A DNA stretch of 64,000 nt, from positions 248,001 through 312,000 of the forward strand of contig JAHWDD010000033.1 of assembly GCA_023897205.1 (NCBI GenBank), in the 5' to 3' direction. Positions 12,401 to 24,792 of this stretch are shown here, piece by piece (positions within the stretch are counted from its first letter, which is position 1; each line of letters begins with the position of its first letter). The notes beneath the pieces were generated by a model. That model saw only the letters and a program-made list of their open reading frames with translations, made no database searches and was not told where the DNA came from. Source of the stretch: Exophiala sp. HKRS030. Lineage: Eukaryota; Ascomycota; Eurotiomycetes; Chaetothyriales; Herpotrichiellaceae. A program made the translations under genes and the position numbers.

Positions 12401-12453
12401 AGCGACGTAGTTCTCGGGGCTTGCTGATTCAGAAAGTCTCGTCGTGAAGCCAT
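9435..12453 (-). CDS. prp1: Pre-mRNA splicing factor Prp1/Prp6 (U4/U6.U5 tri-snRNP), with 1-nt frameshift near the N-terminus
   Basis: A HAT/TPR-repeat scaffold of the U5 and tri-snRNP. Exons: 12087-12453, 9639-11952, 9435-9578. Intron 1 is 134 nt (donor GTTAGT, acceptor CTTTTAG), restoring the conserved RKARR-EAREKQEHDEYERN join; intron 2 is 60 nt and joins LLQHGTD to EKREDVISKC. The start MASRRDFLNQQAP is followed by the conserved PRP1 N-terminal domain in another frame (ENYVAGLGRGATGFTTRSDL). One base is missing at the C run opposite 12416-12419; adding one base makes all three exons phase-consistent for about 941 residues. A long array of HAT repeats follows (for example SVAIWKEAVNLEESEEDARL). 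The break is probably an assembly error, because the gene is essential in fungi. It is divergent from DIM1. Confidence 0.93.
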
Positions 12454-12705
12454 GTTGGCTGGCTCCGAGGATTGTCGGTTTCGATTCACAACGGGAAAAC
12501 AGAATACCAGTCGAGATTTGTATTTGACTGGGTATCGTGAGGTTGTCAGAGATCCGGAGATGGCGATCAACTCATCAACAAGGACAACGCCGCCCAGACT
12601 ATTGCTGGTTGAGGAATTGGTGAAGTTACCACGTGAAAATCAAAGGCGCATGCGAGGCTAGGAAGGAATTCTGAATTTGTAAAGAGCGCTAACTAACTAC
12701 TTACC

Positions 12706-12715
12706 TAACTAGTTA
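12706..12715. repeat. TAACTAGTTA palindrome, copy 1
   Basis: A perfect 10-bp palindrome extended to CTAACTAGTTAG (12705-12716), next to other CTAACT and TTAGT units. Two further perfect copies occur in other intergenic regions. Confidence 0.6.
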
Positions 12716-13007
12716 GTCAATTAACAATGTGAGTCGTCATGTTCGTATTAGGCTACACCTTCCAGGCTCCATCATGCCTGGGGCAGCCCCACCGCCAGCT
12801 AAACCCCAGTTAAGCTTTAGGGCCGAATGATGCTGGTACAATGGTCCTCCTTTGAAATGTTACTCTCTGTCGTTTTCTTAAGGGTAAGCGAGACCTGGTA
12901 TATGAATAGCCAGCTAAACTAGCAAGTGATGTTCTTGAGAGTATTATATGACTAGATGGTACCTCGCTAGCCTTGGCGGTCTCTGAGTCGTCAACAAGAG
13001 TAGCAAT

Positions 13008-13017
13008 GGGGGGGGGG
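13008..13017. repeat. G10 homopolymer upstream of DIM1
   Basis: Ten consecutive G, the longest homopolymer I noticed in the window, about 250 nt before the DIM1 ATG. It is flanked by short complementary arms (CAATGG / CCATTG). Confidence 0.8.
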
Positions 13018-13257
13018 CCATTGTATGGAGGCGCCTCCTCTGGCCTCCTCGGTCCCAATCGACTAACAAACCACATCCCGCCATCAAGCCTAACAACGTT
13101 TAATCCACTTTGGACTGGCAGAATTTCTCTCACCGCCAAAAAGTTTGATGATCGCCCACCACATTTTCCCCTCGTCAAATCCAAGGCCTCTGAACCTGAT
13201 TTCTGCGTTGTGCCTGCGATCTCTTTATTTGGTTCCGGCCGAAGTATCGGACTCTGA

Positions 13258-14438
<1,181 letters not shown>

Positions 14439-16289
14439 TGATCATGGGCCATGCAAGAGCAGTGATTGACTGTTCTTAATCATTCTCACACAAAAGCTAC
14501 CGAATCACATCAACGATTGCCCCTCGCATTCGCACTGAGTCGTGTTCCTTACGCAGCCCAGAAGTAGGTTATCAGCGACGATATGAAAACGAGCGGGCAA
14601 CGACAATACTCTCGGGCGAGGCCGAAAAGGTTAGCAATCCGTCCGTGGTTCATTGTGCACATCTCATGTTCCTTGACGCCGCGGCATGGTCAACGTACAT
14701 GTGTATCAACGCATGCAGACCAGCGCCGTCGGCTTCCTTCATGGCCCAGACTTGCAGGCAAGTGGAAAGAAAGTGCATACCCACTATACGGCAACCGTGC
14801 TTGTAAAGAATCACATGGAACAGATGAGAGGGAAAGGTGCATGCTGCACTGGCAAAGAACGAGAACATGAACATGAACTTTCCCATAACAAGAGAGATGC
14901 CTAGCCGCAACAAGTACTCCAGCTAGCCCTCGTCTGATGCAGGAGTTTGATTTGTGGCAAGTCTGGCCGCAATCTGCGTCGAAGCTTCAGGGGCGGTAAA
15001 GAGACTGACTAGCTAGCCGTTCTGTTCACTGGGAAAAGGCTGATAGAGATGTACAGTCACTGTAGCAGGCATCGTGAGGGGATATGGTGCTTGTTCACAA
15101 AGTGCACGATGTTGGCTCATGAGCACTCACAATCGTGATTCGGAAAATTGTATAGCCAGTACCTAATCAGCTGCCGCGTGTGCAAATCTATTACAGCGAA
15201 GGCCACCTCCTACCGCCAAATCTCTACTGATAACCAGTGAAGCTCACGGGCTGGGGAGAATTAAGGACTGCGACATCTCAAAGGGCAGGTCAAGAGTTTA
15301 GGTATCATAAATCCTCGTAAAAATCGTTTACATCGTCTCAATCGTTCACCTGGCTCAGCTCCGTGTCCCCAATCGACCAACCTCTAGACCCATCCACCAA
15401 AGCCCTTACAAGCATTGCGATAACCCCACCTGCTCAGGCAGTATCAGAAGAGTTCGGTCTTCCTGTTTCCACAATAATAATGCCAACCGCTAAATATCGA
15501 ATGAAGAGGTCGTAGAGAACTTCTCCGGGGATCAATACCTGACCGGCAGGAGTCATCCTTGTCCACAACACCAACTTCGCAGTTCCAAATATGTGACTTT
15601 GGGTCAAATGGCTTCCAATAAACACTGAAGTCGACGTCCCAGAATAAATCAACATCGCTAATCAAGAAACAGAAACGAATAGGAAAAAACCCCGGAGCGC
15701 AAGCACTTGGTTTAACGGACAATGTCTGCCACATCTTCCAGGATCTGTAACACGGGTTAAGGCTATGGATTTCTCCGATAGAAAAGCCTCTCATAACCGT
15801 TTACGTGTTCGTGTTCGTTTGCGTGTTCGTGATCGCATGCGCGCTCTGCTCCACTCAAAGACCATGTTGCGATTCTCGCTTCGCAGTGAAAATAGAAAAG
15901 ATAAAACACAAATCACCAATCCTGGCTGCCATGTTCTTTGACACGGTGGTCTTTTTTGTCCAACAACAACACCAACAACTAAGTCGATTTCAGACGATCG
16001 ACAGTGGGTATCGATATGAACTTTTGTAGGCTTTTGATGTTCTGCTTTTTGTATTGATGCAATCAGCAAACGGCCTGACCCGGACAAATTTTCGACAGCG
16101 GTGCAAATTTGGCGATAATCGCATAATCGTCATCTCTGATAGAAGATAAAATGAACCGAAACGAAATCCAGAATTCCAACATATAGGGATGAAAAGGACA
16201 CGATAGAAAATCAAACGTAAAATGCTGCCACCCAGAGAGTAGTCTGGTGCCAGACCGACTGCTTGTTCGCTTCTTATAATGCTTCCACC
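14439..16289. other. Gene-poor 1.85 kb between convergent DIM1 and the 16-18 kb gene
   Basis: Several short open frames exist on both strands but none shows family motifs, signal peptides or splice-compatible partners. A short degenerate CGTGTT-type repeat lies at about 15798-15836. I cannot support a gene here. Confidence 0.5.
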
Positions 16290-18269
16290 TCAAGCTCCGA
16301 AATGCAATCCTTCAAATTTATTCGAAAGATCTACACTTTGCCGCCTTGTAGTGTATGAATACTCACTTATAGGCTGATTTGTACTTGGAGTTCGACTGTG
16401 TTGTCGGCTAGGTCTCGCCGATTCGTCCAATTGAGACGGACGCCGGACCGTCTTTTTCGGTGGGTCATTGGCAGAGTTGCTACTGCTAGCAATGCTCCTT
16501 CTCGAAGTTTTGCTTGTCACGCTAGGCGCGCGCTCGATTCTTCTTTGTTCACGAGGTTTCTCAATTGGGGAGGGGCGCCACCGACGGACACCGTGGTCGA
16601 TCCGATGATAATGCTTAAAGGGGGCCCATTCGCGCCGTAGTTGGCTGGAATGGTAAAATTCAGGCCCCGGGGAGGGTGAGATGGGTCGCAGATGAACTTG
16701 TGTGACTCCTTCCGCGAGATGAATCCTTGGACGATTGGTGACTTTTGTGACTGTAGCTACTACCTGTCTCAGATCTTGAACTTGAAGTGCCTTTGTCCAA
16801 GTTCTTCAAGGCTTCTGCGGTAAGATGTGGATTGATACTGTTTCGCTTTTGTTGGTAAGCCTCAGCCTCCGCTTCTTTCTGCTCCATGGGGATGGAGGGT
16901 AGAGTAGTTCTTCTAGACGCTGGCTTTCGTGAGGAGGCTACCTTGCTAACACTTTCTGGAGTCGAGTAAGTGACAGACTTCTTGGGTAGAGCTGGACGAG
17001 TCTCCAAATTCACTGGAGCTTTGTACGAATTCGGAGGACGAGAAGGAGATTCCTTCCGCATGTGGCGAGGGACTGTATGCCGCAGGTCTGGAAGATCGTT
17101 CTCAAATTCTTCATGATGACTAGGCTCGGGAGCAAGCCTGCCTCGAGAAAGAGTCTCTTCTGGATGATAAGTTTGTGCCCTTCTATTGCTCGGCCGCCGA
17201 GTCAGTACCACGTCAGCCGGCTGTGGCTTTGGTGGGGGTGGCATGTTGAACCTGTCAATGTCGAAGTTTTGGCTCAGTCTGTTCGATGGTGGAGGACGTT
17301 GATCTCGAGACTGAACCCTGCTCAACGGGATGAACTCATCGTCATCTTGTTCATATCTAATCACTGGATCTCCATAAGTCGATGTCCTTCGAACAGGACT
17401 TGACCGACGACTTGGTCTAGCAGATCTAGGCTCCGGGGTAGTGTGATCCACAAAGGGAGTGGTGGTTTGATAGGGCGCAAATTGAATTCCTGCCGGCAAA
17501 GTTGGTGGTGGTGCATAGGAGTACTGCAGGGGTGTATATTGCACTGGCGGAAATGGCTGAGATGGCCAACCTGAGGCTGCGAAGACTGGAGATTGAGTAT
17601 AGACTGGTTGCTGAAAGTGTGGTGGTGGTGCAGCGAACTCGGTCAGAACATTCAAAGGCTTAGCCTGTCGCATTGAAGCCGACCGTTTTGACTTAGGCAT
17701 GGTTGGCTTTTCCTCGATTGGGTTCTTCACGATCGGCTTCCTTGACACCTTCGGTGATGGTGGCTGATTTGGCGGCATTGTCGACGTGCGCAATGTCTCT
17801 ATTTTGGACTCGTCGTGCCAGCCATATCGGTCGCAAACCGTGCACACACCCTGGTAATGCACATATCGAGCTTTGTTAGATGATCGCTCAGACCTCGACT
17901 TGGCACGGAATCACTTGTCTTCGAGGCAGACTGCCGCTGAGTCACGGGCTTCGAAGTGGAATCATGTCGTACGTGGTAAGGCTGTCGTTCTCTCTCAATA
18001 GGAAAGGCGGTTTGTTCAAGATTGAAGTCATTAGTTTTTCGACGGGAGGAAGACGCTTCGCTGACCAGAGTATCCGCACGGCTTGAGTATCCAGAGTCAC
18101 CAGGATCCTTGTAAGAAGTTTCTTGCCGTCGATCTGGAATTGTGTCCACGTCGCTTCTCCGTGTTGAGGGATGAGCGGTGGATCGGGAACCAGCAAGGAT
18201 AGTATCGTTTTCCTCGTCCCAATCCTCAACAGTCGCATATCGAGGACGCGATCGCTCGCGTTCGGGCAT
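16290..18269 (-). CDS. Disordered fungal protein of unknown function, frame broken three times
   Basis: The ATG at 18269 starts MPERERSRPRYATVEDWDEE. The reading then changes frame three times, each by one missing base: near 17895-17910 (joining ASKTSDS to RAKSRSERSSNKARYVHYQG), at the G run opposite 16665-16668 (joining THLTLPG to GLNFTIPANYGANGPPLS), and at the C runs opposite 16567-16575 (joining TVSVGGAPP to PIEKPREQRRIERAPSV). With three bases added the protein is about 660 residues. It has a charged Ser/Arg-rich N-terminus, one CxxC pair in QGVCTVCDRYGWHDESK, a Pro/Tyr-rich centre, and a small hydrophobic beta-like segment (LNFTIPANYGANGPPLSIII) near the C-terminus. The frame sums agree with one-base losses. 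Known only as a conserved-looking fungal disordered type; function unknown. Confidence 0.7.
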
Positions 18270-21268
18270 TGGACGCGATGTCAGCGACGGATGGAATTGC
18301 AATTGGTGTCTTGGTGGAGTAGTGAGGACGGTATGAAACGTCGAGTGAAAGATCGATATTAGACTGAGAATGTCTGAGGTGGGTGTCGAGGGTGTGGAGT
18401 GACAGGGGCCTGGCCTAGCTTAGACTGGGTGCGGATTCGAGACTGACGCAGGACTGGTGGGCTGTCACTCGCGGTTCTTTAGGTATGGCTCTGTGGTGGG
18501 GTGGCTTGACAATGCCGATGGGTTGCCCAGAGACTGGTTTCGGTGCCGCTCACTGGCCAGGATCGGGCCCTTGGGTCTTGACTGTCTAGTGAACGATATT
18601 TGCTCCGGAATTTAATTTTGGGTGACGGCTGAAGGCTCCAGGCTCGTTCCGGTAAGGTTTCTCTATGCTGATCCACTCAAACAGGGTGGGAAAATTCACG
18701 ACCCGGCAACTTCAATCACTGCGATGAGAAGAAATGTTTAGTTTCGGCCGCTAAGGCAACAGAGGGCATGCATGTACCTGTGCTCAGAGGCGTTCGGATA
18801 GGATATGAGTTTTTTCACTCGTGTTCATTCTGGTAGGGATCCATTCTTCTCTCACACACCCTATCTCTCGTGCGGTCGTAGTTCTGCTCTTGACTTGTAT
18901 CGCCGAAGAGCGACAGTCTGGGATTTGTGGCAACGATTCTTTTGGTGAAGAAAATGCACGAAGCCGGTCGTACGGCGAGGGTTATGGTGGCAATAGGGAA
19001 ATCTGGTCAGACGCTGGCTGCGAGAAGATTGAAAATGAGAACAAGTCAGTGATGACGGAGGTAACCCAGATGCGGGCGTTGAAAGCGATGATTTGTTCTT
19101 GGAAAATGTGTGCGTGTGGGCGTATGAAAGGAAGGGAAGACCGCAAAGGCGGGCGACTCAAAAGGTAAGAAAGAAACCCCCAGTCAGTTGGAGTCGCATG
19201 CAATTATGAGAGGGAAATAAACGTGTGGACGGTTGCAAGAAGAAGATGGAGGTGTTGGTGATCAGATTCCTTTTGATAGCGAGTCATCTGTCTGCCCATG
19301 AATGAACCCCACCTCCTCGAGGGGCAGGCTGCCAGAACGCGGAGGAGGGAAAATGACTGAACGAGCTAGGCAGCAGAACGAGCTCGTTAGGCATGCAGAC
19401 ACAATCTACCAGTCGTGAGCAGCGACTAGGCCGTCGGCAACCTGCACAATCAGTGTTGAGGGTGATGAAGAGGGCAGCCTTATTAGCCATTGGTAAGTGG
19501 TGAGTGAGATAGAAAAAGCCAGTGAAAGGGAAGGATCAGACTCCAGATTTCCGAGCGCAGGCAACATGGGCCAGGCAGAACCAGGCAACCCCAGGCAGGA
19601 AGGCACAAAGGATAGGAAGGCAGGCACGGATCCCCTGGTTGACTAACCACTAACTAGTTAACTACCAGCTTAGGCACCTGCTAGACACCTTAATTGTCAG
19701 TTAGTGAGTTAGTGACTCCGTACATGGCAACCGCCTACTCCTCGTTAACCTTCGCTCCTGCTTCGTCCGTACATGAGAGAAAACTCAACAAACTCCTGAA
19801 GTCGAAGATTTGTGCTTCAGCATACTAACCGGTCACGGAAGAGTAACCAAGCAGGGCCACGGCAGGGTTTGTATGGTCCGAAACTGGGTTTTCAAGCCCT
19901 GCTCACACGGCCTGCACATTGTCTCGAGGTCGTTGGCTTGGTTGCGTGACGGGTGGTTTTGGTGTGCTTTGCTCCCTTTCTGACTGGCCCTTGGCCCTTC
20001 ACGGAGGCCAATCGGGCAGCAAGTCTAACATGATTAGAGACAAGAATCGGAAGATGCTGCAGACGAAGGACTGGCATCTGTCCATTCGACTGCCTACGTG
20101 CTACTGCATGACCATCTGCTTCGGTCCAATATCTCCTTGCGTTGTCGAGGACGTGGATGGGTGACAAGTTTCGCTCATCGCCAGTACGCCGTGAAATGTG
20201 GCCATGCCTAGGGCCAATACATTGACAAAGATGCGCAGACTGTTGCAGACTGTTGCAGCATTCCTGCACATCTCTCTACCGCCAGCCGTTGTCAGTGGTG
20301 ACTCGTGAGCTATGAGTTTTGTTGGTCATTCAGTCGTGACGCCACGACATCCTGTGGTCGGATGTTGGTTGTGGATAAGTCATGGATCCGATCAAAAACC
20401 ACCACTTCCCGAGTTCCCATGGTCCCGGTCAAGTCAAGTTGGCAATATATATCGGAATTCACAGCCATTCTGCCCAACCAATGAAGAGTTTGAGTCCTAA
20501 ATCATCTAGAATGTCCCATTACAACTCATACCTCAGGCTGAGGACGTTTTCGATCTAAACCTTACAAAAGTCTTTATCATTTCGGACCAGCCTTCGCTTG
20601 ACCTGGCATTCGCGACTCCTCTGCCATCGACTACCCGCGCCACACACAAGACTCGACCAGACTCCGCTCGAGCTGGACTCTGTCTGCTAGACCCATGACT
20701 GCGTCGTGGGTGGCAGATACACGACAACCGCGGCTTATCCACGCCCAAGTGTCTTCCGGCACAAATTTCGACTACAATTGCTGAGCGAAGAACAAGGCCG
20801 TCGACGAGCCCGAAGCAAATTCGTCTAGTAGGTGGCAAGATTTGCTCGGATGGCATGCTGCCCAACCCTAACTCCTAATCCACTCGCCGTTGGGGTCCGA
20901 AAATTCTCTGGCACTGACTAACTAGCGTCAGGCTCGAACTTTTCGTGCATCTCGCTCACAATGCTACTTAAACGGCACAAGCAATTCACGGGGTTCTGCC
21001 GATGACGTAGGACATAAACAAACCATATCATCGACTTTGCGTGTTGGCCAACTCGGAACATTTCCTCTTCTTTTTGCTGTGCTCTTGACACCTTGGTTGC
21101 GACTGCAGACCAGCTTCTCAACCTAAAGCCTTTGTGGAAAATGCATACAACCCCTCCCCAGCAAAACATGTGCGGCCAGATGTCAGCGCGCCCGAATCTT
21201 CCCGCTTGCCTGATTGAACAACCCTGTAGAGACGTCGGATACCACGACTCGAACTCCATCGGCAGATT
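18270..21268. other. 3.0 kb gene-poor region upstream of the 16-18 kb gene
   Basis: Both flanking genes are on the minus strand. I find no open frame with recognisable protein features. It contains one TAACTAGTTA palindrome (19651-19660) and a short tandem repeat (GCAGACTGTT units near 20233-20256). It could hold a long 5' leader, a non-coding RNA or a fast-evolving gene, but nothing supports a specific call. Confidence 0.5.
19651..19660. repeat. TAACTAGTTA palindrome, copy 2
   Basis: A perfect 10-bp palindrome inside ACTAACCACTAACTAGTTAA, in the gene-poor region. Confidence 0.6.
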
Positions 21269-23187
21269 CTACATCCGTTGAACCGGTGTTAAGCCGAGCA
21301 ATGTCATGCCGTTCCATAGTACCTGTCGAGCAGCTTCATACAATGCTAGTCGAGCTTTTTGCAACTCAGGCTCACTACCCACGACTTGCAGATGATCATA
21401 GCTGGAACTCAAGGCATGAGCCATCTTGAATAGATAAGTTAGAACGGTCGCGGGTTCGCGAGTTTTAAGAGTATTCAGCACCACATCGGGGTATTGCGCA
21501 AGTGCCCGGGCCAAGTTGATAGCGTGGGGTTCTTTGAGTAACGACAGGTCGGCAGTGTTCAATGAGCTCAGGTCAACACCAGCTTTTCGCTCGATTGAGC
21601 AAAGACGCGCGTGTGCATATTGCAAGTATGGGCCGGTATCTCCTTCGAACGCTGTCATTTGGTTGATGTTGAATTCGTATCCATTTCGGACTTTCCCACT
21701 CAGATCCTGCACCATTATAGCGGTAATAGCAAGGATATCAGCAATCGCATCTGGATCATCTAGCTGCTCATATTTCTTCTCGTTCTTTTTCATCACATCG
21801 AGCATAACATCCTTGACCGACTGGATCACATCATCCAAGAATTTGACCGTTCCCTTACGGGTGCTCATGCCTTTGACCATACCAAAAGAGACATGGTCAC
21901 ATTTCTCGGAAACATCCTTGTGTCCACTGATATCCGTAGTTTTGAAGAGCTGAGCAATGTGCTCATTTTGCTGATCAGCGACGACATAGATCATCTTGTC
22001 GAATCGGTACGTGTCGTAACGTTCCAAGATCGCTGCGAGATCCCTTGTCAAGTAGAGTGGGGTGCCGTCCTTTCGGACAATGATAGCTTTGTTGAGCTTC
22101 TTTGCTCCATGTTTTGCGAAATCGATCAAAATGGCTCCTTCGGATTCCTCGGCAATTTTCTTCGCCATCAGATTGTCCAGAACTGATTTAATGGTCTCAG
22201 CTTTGACTTGCGATTCGCCAGAGTAGACGTCAAATTCAATGTTCAGTCGCGCATAAGTCTTTTGGTATTTCAAGATACTGAGATCTCGGAACTTCTGCCA
22301 CAGTGCAAGTGCCTCCGGATCTCCATCTTCCATGCTCTTGAAATACTTCCTTGCTTTCTCGTCTTCGCTGACTTCGACGAGAGGCGCCAGTTTATCTTCT
22401 AGCGCACTTACATCCTCCCCCTTTAGTTTCTTTTCCCGAATCTCCTTTTTAAGTTCGTTGATTGGACCATCCTGTTCACTCTTGATCTTGTTGATTTCGA
22501 CATAGACATAGAAAAGATGTGCAATCGAGTTCTTATCCAATTCTTCTTGGCTTCCAAATTGTTTGAACCCATTGGCCAAAAGCCCGTATTGCTTTCCCCA
22601 GTCTCCTAGGTAGTTCATCTTGATGACTTCCCAGCCCATTACGGTGTAAAGCTTGGCAAGAAAGCCGCCGATGATTGTGCTTCGAAGATGACCCGCATGG
22701 AATTCTTTGGCAATGTTCGGCGACGAAAACTCCACAATGATCTTCTTCCTGTTGTCCTTGGATGGGGTTGCCGAAGGTTCTTTCTGACCCGAAGCTGGAT
22801 TCGTGCCGTAAGCCTTAGTGGACTTGAGAATTTCCGGGATGACATTCTTGACTAGAGAATCTGGTTTGAAAAAGAACTGAACGAAAGGACCAGCCTGGGT
22901 CGCAGTAACCAACGTGTCGTCAGAGGTAGGGAACTTGGCGGTAATATCAGTGGCGAAATCTTGTGGATTCTTGCCCTTCACACGAAGAGCCGCGACCGGT
23001 AGCATAAGATCACCTTTGTCCAAGGTTGTTGTCCATTGCAGTAGCTGCACAAGTTCGGCCTCCTTCCGGTCCACAATCGGGGCTAGAAGGCCAGCAATAT
23101 ATTCTCGATAGAAATCGAAAGGATTCTTGGCAGCAGCCATTTCTTCCAGACTGAGAGAGCCGAACGAGCCCCAAGCTCTTCCGCCAT
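21269..23187 (-). CDS. Arginyl-tRNA synthetase (class I), possible 1-nt frameshift at the extreme N-terminus
   Basis: Charges tRNA-Arg. From the in-frame ATG at 23140 the intact frame gives 623 residues without introns: an N-terminal Add-1-type region, HIGH-equivalent EFHAGHLRSTIIGG at about 145, KMSKS-equivalent VKGMSTRKGTVKF at about 415, and a DALR anticodon-binding domain with the family ending LLGLTPVQRM. An upstream ATG at 23187 would add MAEELGGSFGSLSLEE if one base is missing in the C run at 23169-23172 (47 nt lie between the two ATGs where 48 are needed). That extension is plausible because the SLSLEE segment runs into the 23140 frame. The enzyme is complete without it. It is divergent from the NFKBIL1-like gene. 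Confidence 0.93.
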
Positions 23188-23701
23188 TTTCAAGCTTGGA
23201 AATTTGGAGGATGAGTTTTGTGGTGTCTTTTGGTTCGAAGCTAGCCAGGCGGAACTCATAAAGCCCCTAGTGCTTGAAGAGTGAGGCGGAAAATTTGGGC
23301 ACTTTCTAGATCTTTGCTCGTTGATGTGCCGCCAATTACTATATTTTGGTAGCGAGAAAGTACCCTGGAGAGTTTTTGAAAGAGAAGAAAATCGTAATGA
23401 GCGAGAGCAGGACATTTGCAGTGAAGAGTCATCCTTTCTCCTCGAATGCGAAGCCATTTGACTCAAAAAGTTTATGGCTTGGCATTGAGTCTGGAACAAC
23501 GTTCCACCGAACTGTTCCGCCGAAGTGGAAATGCCACATGTGGCACCGAGCCCGACTACAACTCCGTACCTCATCATATGTCACGTGCCGTCTTGATCGT
23601 CCTTCTTTGCCTGTTCCGATCGCATGCCCTCGTGGAACTTGCGTCCACATATCTCAACTCCCTTGGGTATCTCTCGGCCATGACCGAAGCGTTTCGTAGC
23701 T
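23188..23701. promoter_or_regulatory. Shared promoter region of ArgRS and the NFKBIL1-like gene
   Basis: 514 nt between divergent start codons. Short open frames in both directions look accidental. No specific site is claimed. Confidence 0.45.
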
Positions 23702-24703
23702 ATGACAGATACCTCGCGCGCCGCACCCAATGAAAATGGTACTAGCGACAGACAACGCTCAGGGCGCTTTCGTTTCAAAGCAACGAAGGATGAAGACGGA
23801 CAGAACCAGAGTGGTCTAAGTAGTCGCAAACGACACAGCCGAGAACACGGATCTCCACACAGAAGCAGCAAGCGAAGACGATCGATGCGGCACAAGGACA
23901 GCAGTCATATCTACGAACATTCCACCGACCGTCTTTCCAAGGAACAGGCTTTTCGCGAGTCTCTTTTCGATGCGCTCGGAGACGATGAAGGTGCCAACTT
24001 CTGGGAGGGCGTGTATGGACAGCCCATTCATCAGTACCCCGACACTTATCAGAACGAAGACACGGGCGAATTGGAACGCATGTCTGAAGACGAGTACGCG
24101 CAGTTCGTTCGCCGGAAAATGTGGGAAAAGAGCTGGGAAGGGATTGAAGCCCAAAAGCGAGAGAAAGCACAGCAACGAGAAGAACAGAGGCAGCGACTGA
24201 AAGAAGAAAGGAGCAAGCATGGTACAGAACGCCCGCGGGGTTTTGCAGAGGACAGCTTCGATACACAAATTGAAGCCAGTCTCCGTCGTGGCCAGAAGAG
24301 GAAAGATAAGAAGCGGTGGCAGGAATTGTGGCGAGGCTACCTGAAGCAATGGACAGAGCTGCAAGCACTAGCCAGAGACCGGCCACAGCATGGCCCGGGT
24401 GTAGAGCAGCTCTTTTTACGCAATAAAATCGCTTGGCCGGTGGAATCGGGTAAGCGAGGAGATATCGACAGAGATGAAATTGAACGCTTTGTCCGGCAAG
24501 GGGCGTCAAGTCTAGAGTCCGACGATGGCACAACAAATGGGTTTGCGGATATCATCAAAACCGAAAGAGTACGATGGCATCCAGATAAAATCCAGCAGCG
24601 CTATGGATTCATGGACATTGACGACGGCACTTTGAAAGGGGTTACTGCCGTGTTTCAGTCTTTTGACGCCATTTGGAATGAGATAAGACAGGGAGGAAGC
24701 TGA
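23702..24703 (+). CDS. NF-kappa-B inhibitor-like protein 1 (NFKBIL1)-type nuclear protein
   Basis: A single exon encodes 333 residues. The N-terminal 70 residues are Arg/Ser-rich (SSRKRHSREHGSPHRSSKRR), resembling nuclear or splicing-associated proteins. A middle helical charged region (about 125-215) looks like a coiled coil. The C-terminal part has KTERVRWHPDKIQQRYGF, a J-domain-like WHPD segment found in NFKBIL1 proteins. The metazoan NFKBIL1 ankyrin pair is not obvious here, as in other fungal members. The function in fungi is not established; links of animal NFKBIL1 to pre-mRNA splicing fit the RS-like start. The stop lies 89 nt from the convergent DUF3605 gene. Confidence 0.75.
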   Translation: MTDTSRAAPNENGTSDRQRSGRFRFKATKDEDGQNQSGLSSRKRHSREHGSPHRSSKRRRSMRHKDSSHIYEHSTDRLSKEQAFRESLFDALGDDEGANFWEGVYGQPIHQYPDTYQNEDTGELERMSEDEYAQFVRRKMWEKSWEGIEAQKREKAQQREEQRQRLKEERSKHGTERPRGFAEDSFDTQIEASLRRGQKRKDKKRWQELWRGYLKQWTELQALARDRPQHGPGVEQLFLRNKIAWPVESGKRGDIDRDEIERFVRQGASSLESDDGTTNGFADIIKTERVRWHPDKIQQRYGFMDIDDGTLKGVTAVFQSFDAIWNEIRQGGS

Positions 24704-24792
24704 TTCAGCGTGAGGTCTACAGTACTTTCCACACATCCTCGCGTCATTGGTTCTAGCTGGTAGAGTCTACGTGGAGGAAGAACTCTTTATGG

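Noticed and set aside
15434..15794. Possible gene on the minus strand in the 14.4-16.3 kb gap
   Set aside because: A 116-codon frame without motifs, no homologous-looking stretches and no convincing splice partners.
23775..24536. Minus-strand frame of 253 codons opposite the NFKBIL1-like gene
   Set aside because: The plus-strand frame has the family motif and charged helical design; the antisense product is Cys/Leu/Ser-rich noise.
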